Shown here: positions 7,874 to 17,126 of the stretch, one piece after another
Layout of the letters: the number at the start of each line of letters is the position of its first letter
Numbering within the stretch: the stretch's first letter is position 1
Assembly: GCF_018882215.1 (NCBI RefSeq)
Contig: NZ_JACVOX010000002.1
Span: 248,001-312,000, forward strand
Origin: Polynucleobacter sp. AP-Kaivos-20-H2
Lineage (GTDB): Bacteria > Pseudomonadota > Gammaproteobacteria > Burkholderiales > Burkholderiaceae
Direction of reading: 5' to 3'
Length of the DNA stretch: 64,000 bases
The notes under the pieces: model-generated
Told to the model about the DNA's origin: nothing
The model's database searches: none
Seen by the model: only the letters and a program-made list of their open reading frames with translations
Position numbers and translations under genes: made by a program

Positions 7874-9316
7874 TTAACTTAGATGTGTAGTAATAAACGA
7901 TTTAACTTGATTCACGTCAGCATCAATATTTTCTACGCGCTGTGGCTTAGATTTAATGTCTTTAAATGCTGGCGGACATTCTGCTGGACGACCTAGAGCA
8001 ATTTCAATCGTTTCTTCAAACTTAATGGGGAGAGCTGTCTCGAGCACGATCATCGGGATTCCTGCTTGCAAATGCTCACGAGCCACTTTCACGCCATCAG
8101 CGGTATGGGTATCAATCATGACGCCATAGCGTTGATCAACATCACGAATTGTTTCTAAGCGATTCTCATGCGTGCTACGACCAGATTGGAAGCCGTATTT
8201 ACCCAACTCTTTAAAGACCGTCTCTTTTGAGATGTCGAAACCACCCGCTTCATCAACCTGCTTAAACATAGCTGCGGTAGCCTTACCATCTTGACCCATA
8301 AAGTCAAAGACAAAGCGCTCAAAGTTGCTGGCTTTGGAGATATCCATGGATGGACTGGAAGTATGTAATGTCTCAGCGGACTTGCGTGCACGATAGACGC
8401 CAGTAGAGAAGAATTCATCCAATACATTGTTTTCGTTGGTAGCAACGATGAGATGCTCGATAGGCAAACCCATCATGCGGGCGATATGGCCAGCGCAGAC
8501 ATTACCGAAGTTACCGGATGGTACGGTGAATGAGACTTTTTCGGAGCTGGACGTAGTGGCCAATAGATAGCCCTGAAAGTAGTACACCACCTGAGCCACT
8601 ACACGACCCCAATTAATGGAGTTCACGGTACCAATTTGGTTCTTCGCTTTAAAAGCATGGTCATTGCTAACTGCCTTAACAATATCCTGGCAGTCATCAA
8701 AGACACCAGCTACTGCTAAGTTAAAAATATTGGGGTCCTGCAAGGAATACATTTGTGCAGACTGAAACGCACTCATCTTGCCGCGGGGAGAAAGCATAAA
8801 TACCTTCACGCCCTCTTTACCGCGCATCGCATATTCAGCTGCACTACCCGTATCACCAGATGTAGCGCCCAAAATATTGAGCTGCTGACCTTTTTTCTTG
8901 AGAGCGTACTCAAAAAGATTGCCAAGCAATTGCATGGCCATATCTTTGAAAGCCAAGGTTGGGCCATTTGAAAGACTCAATAGGCCAATGCGTGTTCCCT
9001 GCTCTTCGCCCAACCAATGCAAAGGCGTAATGTCTTTGGCGTTGTCTTGTGCACGGCCATTGCAATACACCTGCTCTGTATACGTCTTACGCAAGATTGC
9101 ACGCAAATCCACCTCAGGAATATCGTCGCAATACAGACTCAACACTTCATAAGCGAGATCTGCGTATGACAAGCCACGCCAAGAATCTAATTGCGCTGCA
9201 GTGACTTGTGGGTACTTAGTAGGCAAATACAAGCCGCCATCAGGCGCCAATCCACCCAACAAAATTTCTAAGAAGGATTGTTGTGGACTATTGCCACGAG
9301 TAGATTGGTAACGCAT
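7874..9316 (-). CDS. thrC: Threonine synthase
   Basis: PLP enzyme that converts O-phosphohomoserine to threonine, the last step of threonine synthesis. It has 480 residues, which fits the longer thrC type. Seen: N-terminal MRYQSTRG, the PLP-lysine motif LAFKDMAMQ with Lys124, the GATSGDTGSAAE phosphate loop and the SVTVPSGNFGN-type loop (here FTVPSGNFGN). It follows hom by 19 bases, so hom and thrC are one operon with alaA. Confidence 0.97.
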   Translation of the reverse strand: MRYQSTRGNSPQQSFLEILLGGLAPDGGLYLPTKYPQVTAAQLDSWRGLSYADLAYEVLSLYCDDIPEVDLRAILRKTYTEQVYCNGRAQDNAKDITPLHWLGEEQGTRIGLLSLSNGPTLAFKDMAMQLLGNLFEYALKKKGQQLNILGATSGDTGSAAEYAMRGKEGVKVFMLSPRGKMSAFQSAQMYSLQDPNIFNLAVAGVFDDCQDIVKAVSNDHAFKAKNQIGTVNSINWGRVVAQVVYYFQGYLLATTSSSEKVSFTVPSGNFGNVCAGHIARMMGLPIEHLIVATNENNVLDEFFSTGVYRARKSAETLHTSSPSMDISKASNFERFVFDFMGQDGKATAAMFKQVDEAGGFDISKETVFKELGKYGFQSGRSTHENRLETIRDVDQRYGVMIDTHTADGVKVAREHLQAGIPMIVLETALPIKFEETIEIALGRPAECPPAFKDIKSKPQRVENIDADVNQVKSFITTHLS

Positions 9317-9335
9317 ATATTTTGCTGAGTTTTAC

Positions 9336-10646
9336 TTAAGACAGATTTTCTAAACGGATCTTCACCACTTCGCCAGCAACTGTCTTGAGATTCTGAATCT
9401 CTTTAATCGCGGCAAGCATGTTTTTTTCTTTAGTCTCGTGAGTTAAAGCCACCAAATCAGTTTGACTTTCACCCTCATCAGCTTCTTTTTGCAAGAGTGC
9501 GTCAATGGAAACACCATGCGAAGCCAAAATTTTGGTGATGTCAGCTAATACACCAGCTTGATCAGCTACTCGCAAGCGCAGATAGTAACTAGTAGTGATC
9601 TCGCCAATAGGGAGCACTGGTGTGTCATGGACAGCATCTGGCTGGAAGGCCAAGTAAGGTACGCGATGTTCAGCGTCAGCGCTTAGCAAACGAGTGATAT
9701 CCACTAAGTCAGCAATCACTGCGGAAGCAGTTGGCTCAGAGCCTGCACCTTTGCCGTAATACAAAGTCGTTCCAACGGCATCGCCAAATACTTGCACGGC
9801 ATTCATGGCGCCCTCAACGTTTGCAATCAAACGCTTGGAAGGAATGAGGGTTGGGTGGACACGCAACTCAACCCCAGTTGACGTTTTCTTGGCAATGCCG
9901 AGTAACTTAATGCGATAACCTAATTGCTCTGCATACTTAATATCAATTGCATCTAATTTAGTGATGCCTTCGATGTGTGCTTTTTCAAACTGCATTGGAA
10001 TACCAAATGCAATCGCACTCATGATGGTCGCTTTATGCGCAGCATCAACACCTTCGATGTCAAAAGTCGGATCTGCTTCTGCATAGCCTAGGCGTTGCGC
10101 TTCTTTAAGTACTGTTGCGAAATCTAAACCTTTGTCGCGCATCTCTGACAAGATGAAATTGGTTGTGCCGTTAATGATGCCGGCAATCCATTCGATACGG
10201 TTTGCTGTTAAGCCTTCACGCAAGGCTTTAATAATGGGTATGCCACCAGCTACAGCAGCTTCAAAGGCAACCATCACGCCTTTAGCATGCGCCGCCTTAA
10301 AGATTTCGTTACCGTGAACAGCAATCAATGCTTTATTAGCTGTAACTACATGCTTACCTGCGGCAATTGCCTCAAGAACCAAGTCTTTAGCGATGCCATA
10401 ACCACCAATCAGTTCAACAACGATGTCGATCTCTGGGTTATTGATCACGGCACGGGCATCACTTACCACTTGTGCGCGGTCTTTAACCAATTCTTTGGCA
10501 CGTTCTACATTCAAATCAGCAACTGTATTGATGCGAATGCCGCGCCCAGCACGACGAGTAATTTCATCTTGGTTACGCTCGAGAACAGTGAATACGCCAC
10601 CACCAACAGTGCCAATACCTAATAGACCTACTTGAATCGGTTTCAT
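9336..10646 (-). CDS. hom: Homoserine dehydrogenase with ACT domain
   Basis: NAD(P)-dependent reduction of aspartate semialdehyde to homoserine, the branch point to threonine and methionine. It has 436 residues. Seen: the Rossmann motif GLLGIGTVGGGV at the N-terminus, VVTANKALIA, the catalytic-domain stretch GIINGTTNFIL, EADPTFDIEG, and YYGKGAGSEPTASAV. A C-terminal ACT domain (about residues 350-436, YYLRLRVADQAGVL onward) is the usual site of threonine feedback. The ATG overlaps the alaA stop by four bases (10643-10646), implying coupled translation. Confidence 0.97.
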   Translation of the reverse strand: MKPIQVGLLGIGTVGGGVFTVLERNQDEITRRAGRGIRINTVADLNVERAKELVKDRAQVVSDARAVINNPEIDIVVELIGGYGIAKDLVLEAIAAGKHVVTANKALIAVHGNEIFKAAHAKGVMVAFEAAVAGGIPIIKALREGLTANRIEWIAGIINGTTNFILSEMRDKGLDFATVLKEAQRLGYAEADPTFDIEGVDAAHKATIMSAIAFGIPMQFEKAHIEGITKLDAIDIKYAEQLGYRIKLLGIAKKTSTGVELRVHPTLIPSKRLIANVEGAMNAVQVFGDAVGTTLYYGKGAGSEPTASAVIADLVDITRLLSADAEHRVPYLAFQPDAVHDTPVLPIGEITTSYYLRLRVADQAGVLADITKILASHGVSIDALLQKEADEGESQTDLVALTHETKEKNMLAAIKEIQNLKTVAGEVVKIRLENLS

Positions 10647-11899
10647 GATGCCTTTGCTGCAGTTGAAGAAGCCTTACGGCTGTGCTTATTACGATAACGC
10701 TCCAGAAAACGAGCAAGGCGGCTAATAGCCTCCTTTAGCACATCTTCGTGAGGCAAGAACACTACACGGAAGTGATCAGGTTTACCCCAGTTGAAACCAG
10801 AACCCTGCACTAACAATACTTTTTCTTCTTTTAAAAGATCGGCGACAAATTGCTGATCATCTTTAATTGGATAAACCTCAGGATCTAGCCTTGGAAATAA
10901 ATACAAAGCAGATTTTGGTTTCACGCAAGTCACGCCTGGAATATCAGTTATGAGTTTCCATGCAAGATCACGTTGCTTTGCAAGGCGGCCGCCCTCACCC
11001 ACTAAATCATTAATACTTTGGTAACCACCCAAAGCTGTTTGAATCGCATACTGACCTGGTACGTTCGCACACAAGCGCATTGAGGCCAACATATTGAGAC
11101 CCTCGATATAGTCACGGACCATTTCCTTATCGCCTGAAACCACCATCCAGCCTGCACGGTAGCCGCAAGAACGGTAATTTTTAGAAAGGCCATTGAAGGT
11201 AATAATGACTACATCTGTAGACAAAGAAGCTAATGAGAGATGCTTCTCACCGTCGTACAACATCTTGTCGTAAATCTCATCCGCAAACAAAATCAAACCA
11301 TGCTCACGAGCAATTTGAGTTAACTCAAGCAATACTTCTTTAGAGTAAATTGCACCAGTAGGATTGTTTGGATTAATCACCACAATCGCTTTGGTACGCG
11401 GTGTAATTTTTTTACGGAGATCGTTTAAGTCTGGCGCCCACTCTTTGGATTCATCACAAAGATAGTGCACCGGTGTGCCGCTCGACAAACTGACTGCAGC
11501 AGTCCACAGCGGGTAATCTGGTGTTGGTACCAACACCTCATCGCCATCATTTAAGAGTGCGTTCATCGACAGAACGATGAGCTCAGAAACACCATTGCCG
11601 GTATAGACATCATCCAAGGTCACGCCTTGAATGCCTTTTTCTTGGCAATACTGCATGATGGCTTTGCGAGCAGCAAAGATTCCCTTGGAATCAGAATAAG
11701 CTGATGCATTGCTTAAATTGCGAATCATGTCCAACTGAATCTCTTCAGGCGGATCAAAACCGAAAACCCCTACGTTTCCGATGTTTAATTTGATGATTTT
11801 GTGGCCCTCTTCCTCCATGCGCTGAGCAAGCTCAAGCACCGGCCCACGTATGTCATAACAGACGTTATCGAGCTTTTGGGACTTTAGGATCGGTTTCAC
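10643..11899 (-). CDS. alaA: Alanine aminotransferase (AlaA type)
   Basis: PLP-dependent class I aminotransferase, 418 residues, closely similar in wording to E. coli AlaA (glutamate-pyruvate aminotransferase). Seen: KLDNVCYDIRGPVLELA at the N-terminus, GNGVSELI, PDYPLWTAAVSLSSG, INPNNPTGAIYS, ADEIYDKMLYDG, and the PLP lysine in TFNGLSKNYRSCGYRAGW. The C-terminal 15 residues are a Ser/Ala/Lys-rich tail. It is first in the operon alaA-hom-thrC-moeA-moaD-moaE, and its start overlaps nothing upstream. Which 2-oxo acid it prefers is inferred from the family. Confidence 0.93.
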   Translation of the reverse strand: MKPILKSQKLDNVCYDIRGPVLELAQRMEEEGHKIIKLNIGNVGVFGFDPPEEIQLDMIRNLSNASAYSDSKGIFAARKAIMQYCQEKGIQGVTLDDVYTGNGVSELIVLSMNALLNDGDEVLVPTPDYPLWTAAVSLSSGTPVHYLCDESKEWAPDLNDLRKKITPRTKAIVVINPNNPTGAIYSKEVLLELTQIAREHGLILFADEIYDKMLYDGEKHLSLASLSTDVVIITFNGLSKNYRSCGYRAGWMVVSGDKEMVRDYIEGLNMLASMRLCANVPGQYAIQTALGGYQSINDLVGEGGRLAKQRDLAWKLITDIPGVTCVKPKSALYLFPRLDPEVYPIKDDQQFVADLLKEEKVLLVQGSGFNWGKPDHFRVVFLPHEDVLKEAISRLARFLERYRNKHSRKASSTAAKAS

Positions 11900-11978
11900 A
11901 ATAAATTTAAGGGTAAGTTCTTGAAATATGAGAAAAAACAGCTAGCTATAATCCACATAATTATGACAGAGAGTCCAC

Positions 11979-12356
11979 TTGAAGCTTCAATCTGACCCCC
12001 ATTCCGGAGCGAATACGATCACTGGCTATGGCGATGGCTACGTAGAGATCAATAAGATCCCTTACGACCATGCGGTCCTACTCAGCTCGGACGGCGCCAT
12101 TTCTAACTGGTCTGCGCAAACATTTGATAGCTTAGAAGCCAGTCATTTCGCGCAAATGGTTGATTTAAAACCAGAATTAATCCTCATTGGGACCGGTAGC
12201 CGCCAGCGCTTTCCCAAGCCAGAACTTCTTAAATCCTTGATTGATGCCAAGATTGGCTTTGAAATCATGGATTCCCAGGCTGCCTGCCGCACCTACAACA
12301 TCCTAGTCGGCGAGGGTCGTCAGGTCGTGCTTGCCCTGATTGTGGAACCCACTTAA
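11979..12356 (+). CDS. Mth938-domain protein (DUF498)
   Basis: Small 125-residue protein of the Mth938/NDUFAF3-like fold. Seen: ITGYGDGYVEINKIPY, LILIGTGSRQRFP, the AACRTYNILVGEGRQVVLALI end. In mitochondria relatives assist complex I assembly; the bacterial role is not known. The start is a TTG at 11979; the nearby ATG at 11963 is in another frame. Its stop overlaps the arnT start as TAATG, so it leads the arn operon and is translationally coupled to it. Divergent from alaA with an 80-base shared promoter region. Confidence 0.88.
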   Translation: MKLQSDPHSGANTITGYGDGYVEINKIPYDHAVLLSSDGAISNWSAQTFDSLEASHFAQMVDLKPELILIGTGSRQRFPKPELLKSLIDAKIGFEIMDSQAACRTYNILVGEGRQVVLALIVEPT

Positions 12357-14038
12357 TGCAATTTGGCCAAATTCGGCAGTCATCAGCCCTACACCCAGGC
12401 AAGATTTTGCTGCTGGTCATTATTTACGGCTTGCTTTGGTTTGGCACCCTCAATTACCGCCACCTCATCCCATCCGACGAAGGCCGCTATGCAGAAATAG
12501 CCCGAGAAATGCTAGTTACTGGTGATTGGATTACTCCGCGTTACAACGGTTACAAGTATTTTGAAAAACCCCCTCTTCAAGCTTGGGCAACTGCCGCCGC
12601 ATTTCAAGCATTTGGTATTGGCGATTGGCAAGCGCGCCTTTGGACAGCACTAACGGGTTTCCTAACTATTCTTTTGGTCGGCTTTACTGGTGCGCTCATC
12701 TTCAACGCGAGAGCAGGATGGTTGGCTGCTGTTGTATTGGCATCGAGTCCGATGTGGATTATCAGTGGTCACTTCAATTCGCTCGACATGGGCTTGTCCT
12801 CATTTTTGGTGGCGGCTCTATGTAGCCTCTTGCTTGCACAAACTTCACATAACAAAAATAACTGTCGCAACTGGATGTGGGCTTGCTGGATTTTTATGGC
12901 GCTAGCAACACTATCCAAAGGAGTTATTGGCGCAGCGATTCCTGCAATGGTTTTTATTGCTTATTCCATTAGTACATGGGACTGGAAAATCTGGACGCGC
13001 TTACGTTTATTTAGTGGAACTATTTTGTTCTTAGCTATCACTGCCCCTTGGTTTGTATTGGTGGCGCAACGCAACCCTGAATTCCTAGAGTTCTTCTTTA
13101 TTCACGAACATCTACAACGCTTCACGCAAGATGATCACAGTAGAACTGGCCCCATTTACTACTTTGTACCGCTCCTCCTCATCGGCCTGCTCCCCTGGAT
13201 TCTGCAGGTCCCTGGGGCGCTTGCACAAGCATGGAGCGAGCGTCGTCGCGAATTCTCAGCAGGCTGGCTATTAGTCTGCTGGTTTGCTGTGATTTTTGCA
13301 TTCTTTAGTATTTCTCACTCCAAATTGCCTGGCTACATCATCCCCGTATTCCCAGCGCTCGCTTTAATTATTGGCAATCGTTTAGATCGCTTACTTGGTA
13401 ACACCAACACCATGGCATTACCATGGAAATTACAGACACTTTGCTTTGCAATTTTGGGGTGTGTTGGATTTTTCTTTTTAGATGCCATTGGTAAACAAGC
13501 AAGACCTGATGAGATTGAAGCTTATGCACAATATATCTATTGGGTGATTGCTGCATTAGTAGCACTTGTCAGTTGTAGCGCTTACGCTGCATGGCAAAGC
13601 AAGCGCAATGGCATTCAAAGCATCGTCAGCTTTGCTTGTGGGTTCTTTCTCTGCGCCATCATCGCGGGAACAGGTCACGAGACATTGGGCCGCGCAGTTT
13701 CTGGTATCGATCTAGTAGATCGAGTCAAAGTCTCTATTCCAGAAAAAGTGAACTTTTATTCAGTGCGTCTTTTAGATCACACCGTGCCTTTCTATTTAGG
13801 CAGAACGATGATCATGGTTGAATCACCCGATGAGCTTGAGTTTGGGGTTAATCAAGAGCCAGAACTTTGGATGCCGACCTTAGACACCTTTATTACCCGC
13901 TGGCAAGAAGATCAAACGGCCTACGCCATTATGGTTCCAGAGCAATTTGATGCGCTTAAGACTCAGGGCTTCCCAATGCAGGAAGTCGATCGTGATTCAC
14001 GCAGGGTCATTGTCAAGCATCCAGATATCTCGCAGTAA
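12356..14038 (+). CDS. arnT: L-Ara4N lipid A transferase, ArnT/PMT family
   Basis: Inner-membrane GT-C glycosyltransferase of 560 residues that moves 4-amino-4-deoxy-L-arabinose from undecaprenyl phosphate to lipid A on the periplasmic side. Seen: a first TM helix, then the acidic loop PSDEGRYAEIAREM with the catalytic-type Asp-Glu, EKPPLQAWATA, GHFNSLDMGLS, and about 12 hydrophobic segments, ending with a soluble C-terminal part. The start overlaps the Mth938 gene. arnB follows by 11 bases. A general protein-mannosyltransferase-like role cannot be excluded from the fold alone, but the arn context is strong. Confidence 0.9.
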   Translation: MQFGQIRQSSALHPGKILLLVIIYGLLWFGTLNYRHLIPSDEGRYAEIAREMLVTGDWITPRYNGYKYFEKPPLQAWATAAAFQAFGIGDWQARLWTALTGFLTILLVGFTGALIFNARAGWLAAVVLASSPMWIISGHFNSLDMGLSSFLVAALCSLLLAQTSHNKNNCRNWMWACWIFMALATLSKGVIGAAIPAMVFIAYSISTWDWKIWTRLRLFSGTILFLAITAPWFVLVAQRNPEFLEFFFIHEHLQRFTQDDHSRTGPIYYFVPLLLIGLLPWILQVPGALAQAWSERRREFSAGWLLVCWFAVIFAFFSISHSKLPGYIIPVFPALALIIGNRLDRLLGNTNTMALPWKLQTLCFAILGCVGFFFLDAIGKQARPDEIEAYAQYIYWVIAALVALVSCSAYAAWQSKRNGIQSIVSFACGFFLCAIIAGTGHETLGRAVSGIDLVDRVKVSIPEKVNFYSVRLLDHTVPFYLGRTMIMVESPDELEFGVNQEPELWMPTLDTFITRWQEDQTAYAIMVPEQFDALKTQGFPMQEVDRDSRRVIVKHPDISQ

Positions 14039-14049
14039 TATAGGACACC

Positions 14050-15204
14050 ATGACAAACTTCATCCCCTTCACGCGCCCTAGCTTCAATCAAGAAACCATT
14101 GATGCTGTTTCAGAGGTATTGCGTTCAGGATGGGTGACATCCGGACCCAAGTTGGCCGAGTTTGAAGCTGCTTTAAGTCAATACTTTGGCGGTCGTCCGG
14201 TACGCTGTTTTGCCAATGGCACCGCAACTATGAAAATCGCTCTACAAGTTGCCGACATTGGCGATGGCGACGAAGTGATCACCACCCCAATTTCTTGGGT
14301 GGCAACTTCTAATGTGATTTTGGGTGTTGGTGCCAAACCAGTATTTGTGGATATTGACCCCATTACACGCAATATTGATTTGAATAAAGTGGCTGCTGCA
14401 ATCACACCAAAGACACGCGCGATCATGCCGGTCTATTTGGCTGGTCTTCCTGTTGATATGGATCAACTCTATGCGCTAGCCAAACAGCACAAGCTTCGTG
14501 TAATTGAAGATGCAGCGCAGGCCTTTGGCTCTCAGTGGCAAGGTAAGAAGATTGGTAGCTTTGGTGACCTGGTGAGCTTTAGCTTCCAGGCCAACAAGAA
14601 CCTCACCACTGTTGAGGGTGGCTGCCTTGTTCTCAATAATCTCGACGAAGCAAAACTGGCTGAGAAATTTCGCCTGCAAGGATTAACCCGTCAAGGCATT
14701 GATGGCATGGACGTGGATGTATTGGGCGGCAAAGATAACTTGACCGATGTGAATGCAGCTATCGGTCTTGAACAACTCAAGCAACTTCCCTCTTATCAAA
14801 CACGTCGTGCTGAACTCGCGCACCAATACTTTGATGTGCTTCGTGCCAAATTAAAATCGGCTGGATTGGAAGGCTTGAAATTAGAACTTCCAGTAGAAAA
14901 TTACACTGATAGTAACTGGCACATGTTTCAAGTTGTTTTGCCGCTCGAGCAGCTCAATACGGATCGAGCTCAAGTGATGACGGAGCTAAAAGATTTGGGC
15001 ATTGGTACTGGCGTTCATTACCCCGCCATTACTGGATTCACTCTCTATAAAAACCAGGGCTACAAAACTTCAGACACTCTGATTGCCGAACGCATTGGTC
15101 GATCCATTCTCACCCTCCCCTTATTTCCGGCAATGGTAGATGAAGATATTGACCGTATAGCCAATGGATTGGTCGGAATTTTGCAGAAATACCGCAAAAA
15201 CTAG
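14050..15204 (+). CDS. arnB: UDP-Ara4O aminotransferase
   Basis: DegT/DnrJ/EryC1 PLP aminotransferase, 384 residues, converting UDP-4-keto-pentose to UDP-L-Ara4N with glutamate. Seen: FTRPSFNQETIDAV, SGWVTSGPKLAEFE, the FANGTATMKIAL phosphate site, the VIEDAAQAFGS loop with the PLP aspartate, and the PLP lysine Lys183 in SFQANKNLTTVEGG. Located between arnT and arnC on one transcript. The pathway order here is arnT-B-C-A-A-D rather than the enterobacterial BCADTEF. Confidence 0.95.
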   Translation: MTNFIPFTRPSFNQETIDAVSEVLRSGWVTSGPKLAEFEAALSQYFGGRPVRCFANGTATMKIALQVADIGDGDEVITTPISWVATSNVILGVGAKPVFVDIDPITRNIDLNKVAAAITPKTRAIMPVYLAGLPVDMDQLYALAKQHKLRVIEDAAQAFGSQWQGKKIGSFGDLVSFSFQANKNLTTVEGGCLVLNNLDEAKLAEKFRLQGLTRQGIDGMDVDVLGGKDNLTDVNAAIGLEQLKQLPSYQTRRAELAHQYFDVLRAKLKSAGLEGLKLELPVENYTDSNWHMFQVVLPLEQLNTDRAQVMTELKDLGIGTGVHYPAITGFTLYKNQGYKTSDTLIAERIGRSILTLPLFPAMVDEDIDRIANGLVGILQKYRKN

Positions 15205-15245
15205 CGTTCTTGGGTTAAACCCAAAGAATCAGGCAAAATTGCAGC

Positions 15246-16208
15246 ATGACTGCAAATTTAGTTGCCAACCCAACACTCAGCATTGTTATTCCCGTTTACA
15301 ACGAGGAGGACGGATTAAAGGCTTTATTTGATCGCCTTTATCCAGCATTGGATGCCCTAGCTGCCAAACGCAAGATCACCTATGAGATCGTATTTGTTAA
15401 CGACGGTAGTAAAGATCGTTCCGCCGGCATTCTTTCCAAGCAAGTGGAGTTACGCCCTGATGTAACCCGTGCAGTTTTATTTCATAGCAACTTTGGCCAA
15501 CATATGGCCATCATGGCTGGCTTTGAATACGCCAAAGGCGAACACATCATTACTTTGGATGCTGACCTACAAAATCCCCCGGAAGAAATTGATGCTTTAA
15601 CTGAGCAGCTATTAAAGGGTCATGATTATGTTGGCACCATTCGTGCAGACCGTCGTGATAGCTTCTTCAGAAAATTTGCTTCACGTGCCATGAATCGTTT
15701 GCGTGAAAATATTACCCGCATCACGATGACTGATCAAGGTTGTATGTTGCGTGGATATAGCCGTCGCATTGTTGACTTAGTCCGCCAATGCGATGAGAGC
15801 AATACATTTATCCCGGCACTGGCATATACATTCTCTGCTAATCCAGTTGAAATTACCGTCAAACACGAAGAGCGTTTTGCAGGTGAATCCAAATACAGTT
15901 TGTACCAATTGATTCGCCTGAACTTTGACTTAGTCACTGGCTTTTCTGTCATGCCGTTGCAGATTTTCTCAATACTCGGCATGCTGCTATCCCTTGCTGC
16001 TGGTAGCTTGTTCGCGTACCTACTGGTTCGCCGCTTCCTTCTAGGTGCTGAGGTTGAGGGGGTATTCACTCTTTTCGCCCTGACCTTTTTCCTGATTGGT
16101 GTGATGCTCTTTGGACTCGGACTATTAGGTGAATACATTGGTCGTATCTACCAGCAAATCCGTAAACGTCCACGTTATGTGGTGCAAACCGTTTTAGAGA
16201 AAAAATAA
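15246..16208 (+). CDS. arnC: Undecaprenyl-phosphate Ara4FN transferase
   Basis: Family 2 glycosyltransferase of 320 residues that loads formylated L-Ara4N onto undecaprenyl phosphate at the cytoplasmic membrane face. Seen: LSIVIPVYNEEDGL at the N-terminus, VFVNDGSKDRS, TLDADLQNPPEEID with the DXD-type motif, and two C-terminal TM helices (about residues 232-265 and 270-300) followed by a basic RKRPRYVV tail. Stop is directly followed by the formyltransferase start. Confidence 0.94.
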   Translation: MTANLVANPTLSIVIPVYNEEDGLKALFDRLYPALDALAAKRKITYEIVFVNDGSKDRSAGILSKQVELRPDVTRAVLFHSNFGQHMAIMAGFEYAKGEHIITLDADLQNPPEEIDALTEQLLKGHDYVGTIRADRRDSFFRKFASRAMNRLRENITRITMTDQGCMLRGYSRRIVDLVRQCDESNTFIPALAYTFSANPVEITVKHEERFAGESKYSLYQLIRLNFDLVTGFSVMPLQIFSILGMLLSLAAGSLFAYLLVRRFLLGAEVEGVFTLFALTFFLIGVMLFGLGLLGEYIGRIYQQIRKRPRYVVQTVLEKK

Positions 16209-17078
16209 TTGCACGCAGTCGTCTTTGCTTATCACGATGTTGGCGTCAGTTGCCTCAAAGCACTTCTCAACGCAGGCATAAAAGTCGATTTAGTGGTAAC
16301 CCACCAAGATGACCCCAATGAGAATGTTTGGTTTGGAAGCGTTGAAAAGCTCTGTCAAGAAAAAGCTATTTCTTACGTCACTCCGAATGCTAATGAATTA
16401 GTAGATTTAGTTCCCAAGCTCCAAGCTTTAGCTCCTGACTATATTTTTTCTTTCTACTATCGCTTCATGATTCCGGAGCAGATTTTGGCTTGCGCCAAAA
16501 TTGCCGCACTCAATATGCATGGCTCCTTACTCCCAAAATATCGTGGACGTGCGCCAGTGAATTGGGCTATTCTGCATGGCGAAACAGAGACCGGTGCAAC
16601 TTTACACGTCATGGAAGCAAAACCGGATGCGGGAGATATTGTTGGGCAAGCAGCCGTCAGCATCGGCCCAGATGAAACCGCTACTGATGTATTTGCTAAG
16701 GTCAGTCAGGCTGCCGTGAGCGTGATTGATCAGGTCTTGCCTAGCCTTCTAAAAGGAATTGTTCCCCGCAAGGCGAACGAGCTCCAAAAAGGCAGTTATT
16801 TTGGCGGTAGAAAGCCTGCTGATGGTCAAATTCACTGGAATCAGACTGCCAAACAGGTTCACGACCTGGTTAGGGCTGTTGCACCCCCTTATCCAGGCGC
16901 CTTTAGCGACCATGATGGCAAAACCATGATTGTGGCCCGCACCAGCCTAAATGGGCCATTTCCAGACAAGCTCAATCTTGGGGTTTGCGGCATCCAAGTG
17001 GTTGATAATCGGGTATTCGGTATTTGTGGCGACCATCAAGCAGTAGAAGTTTTGGAATGGTTTCCAGCAAGCAAATAA
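16209..17078 (+). CDS. arnA: UDP-L-Ara4N formyltransferase (ArnA N-terminal domain as separate protein)
   Basis: Formyl-tetrahydrofolate-dependent formyltransferase, 289 residues, matching only the N-terminal half of enteric ArnA. Seen: NMHGSLLPKYRGRAPVNWAI with the catalytic Asn and His, and the aspartate of AKPDAGDIVGQ (ArnA equivalents Asn102, His104, Asp140). A C-terminal methionyl-tRNA-formyltransferase-like subdomain follows. The start is TTG immediately after the arnC stop with no gap, so translation is probably coupled. The dehydrogenase half is the next gene, 48 bases on. This split is a real gene separation: each half has its own start and stop. Confidence 0.9.
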   Translation: MHAVVFAYHDVGVSCLKALLNAGIKVDLVVTHQDDPNENVWFGSVEKLCQEKAISYVTPNANELVDLVPKLQALAPDYIFSFYYRFMIPEQILACAKIAALNMHGSLLPKYRGRAPVNWAILHGETETGATLHVMEAKPDAGDIVGQAAVSIGPDETATDVFAKVSQAAVSVIDQVLPSLLKGIVPRKANELQKGSYFGGRKPADGQIHWNQTAKQVHDLVRAVAPPYPGAFSDHDGKTMIVARTSLNGPFPDKLNLGVCGIQVVDNRVFGICGDHQAVEVLEWFPASK

Positions 17079-17126
17079 GCAGAAAATTCAGCAATAGCAA
17101 ATTAGATTAAAAACGAGGCAGTAGAG

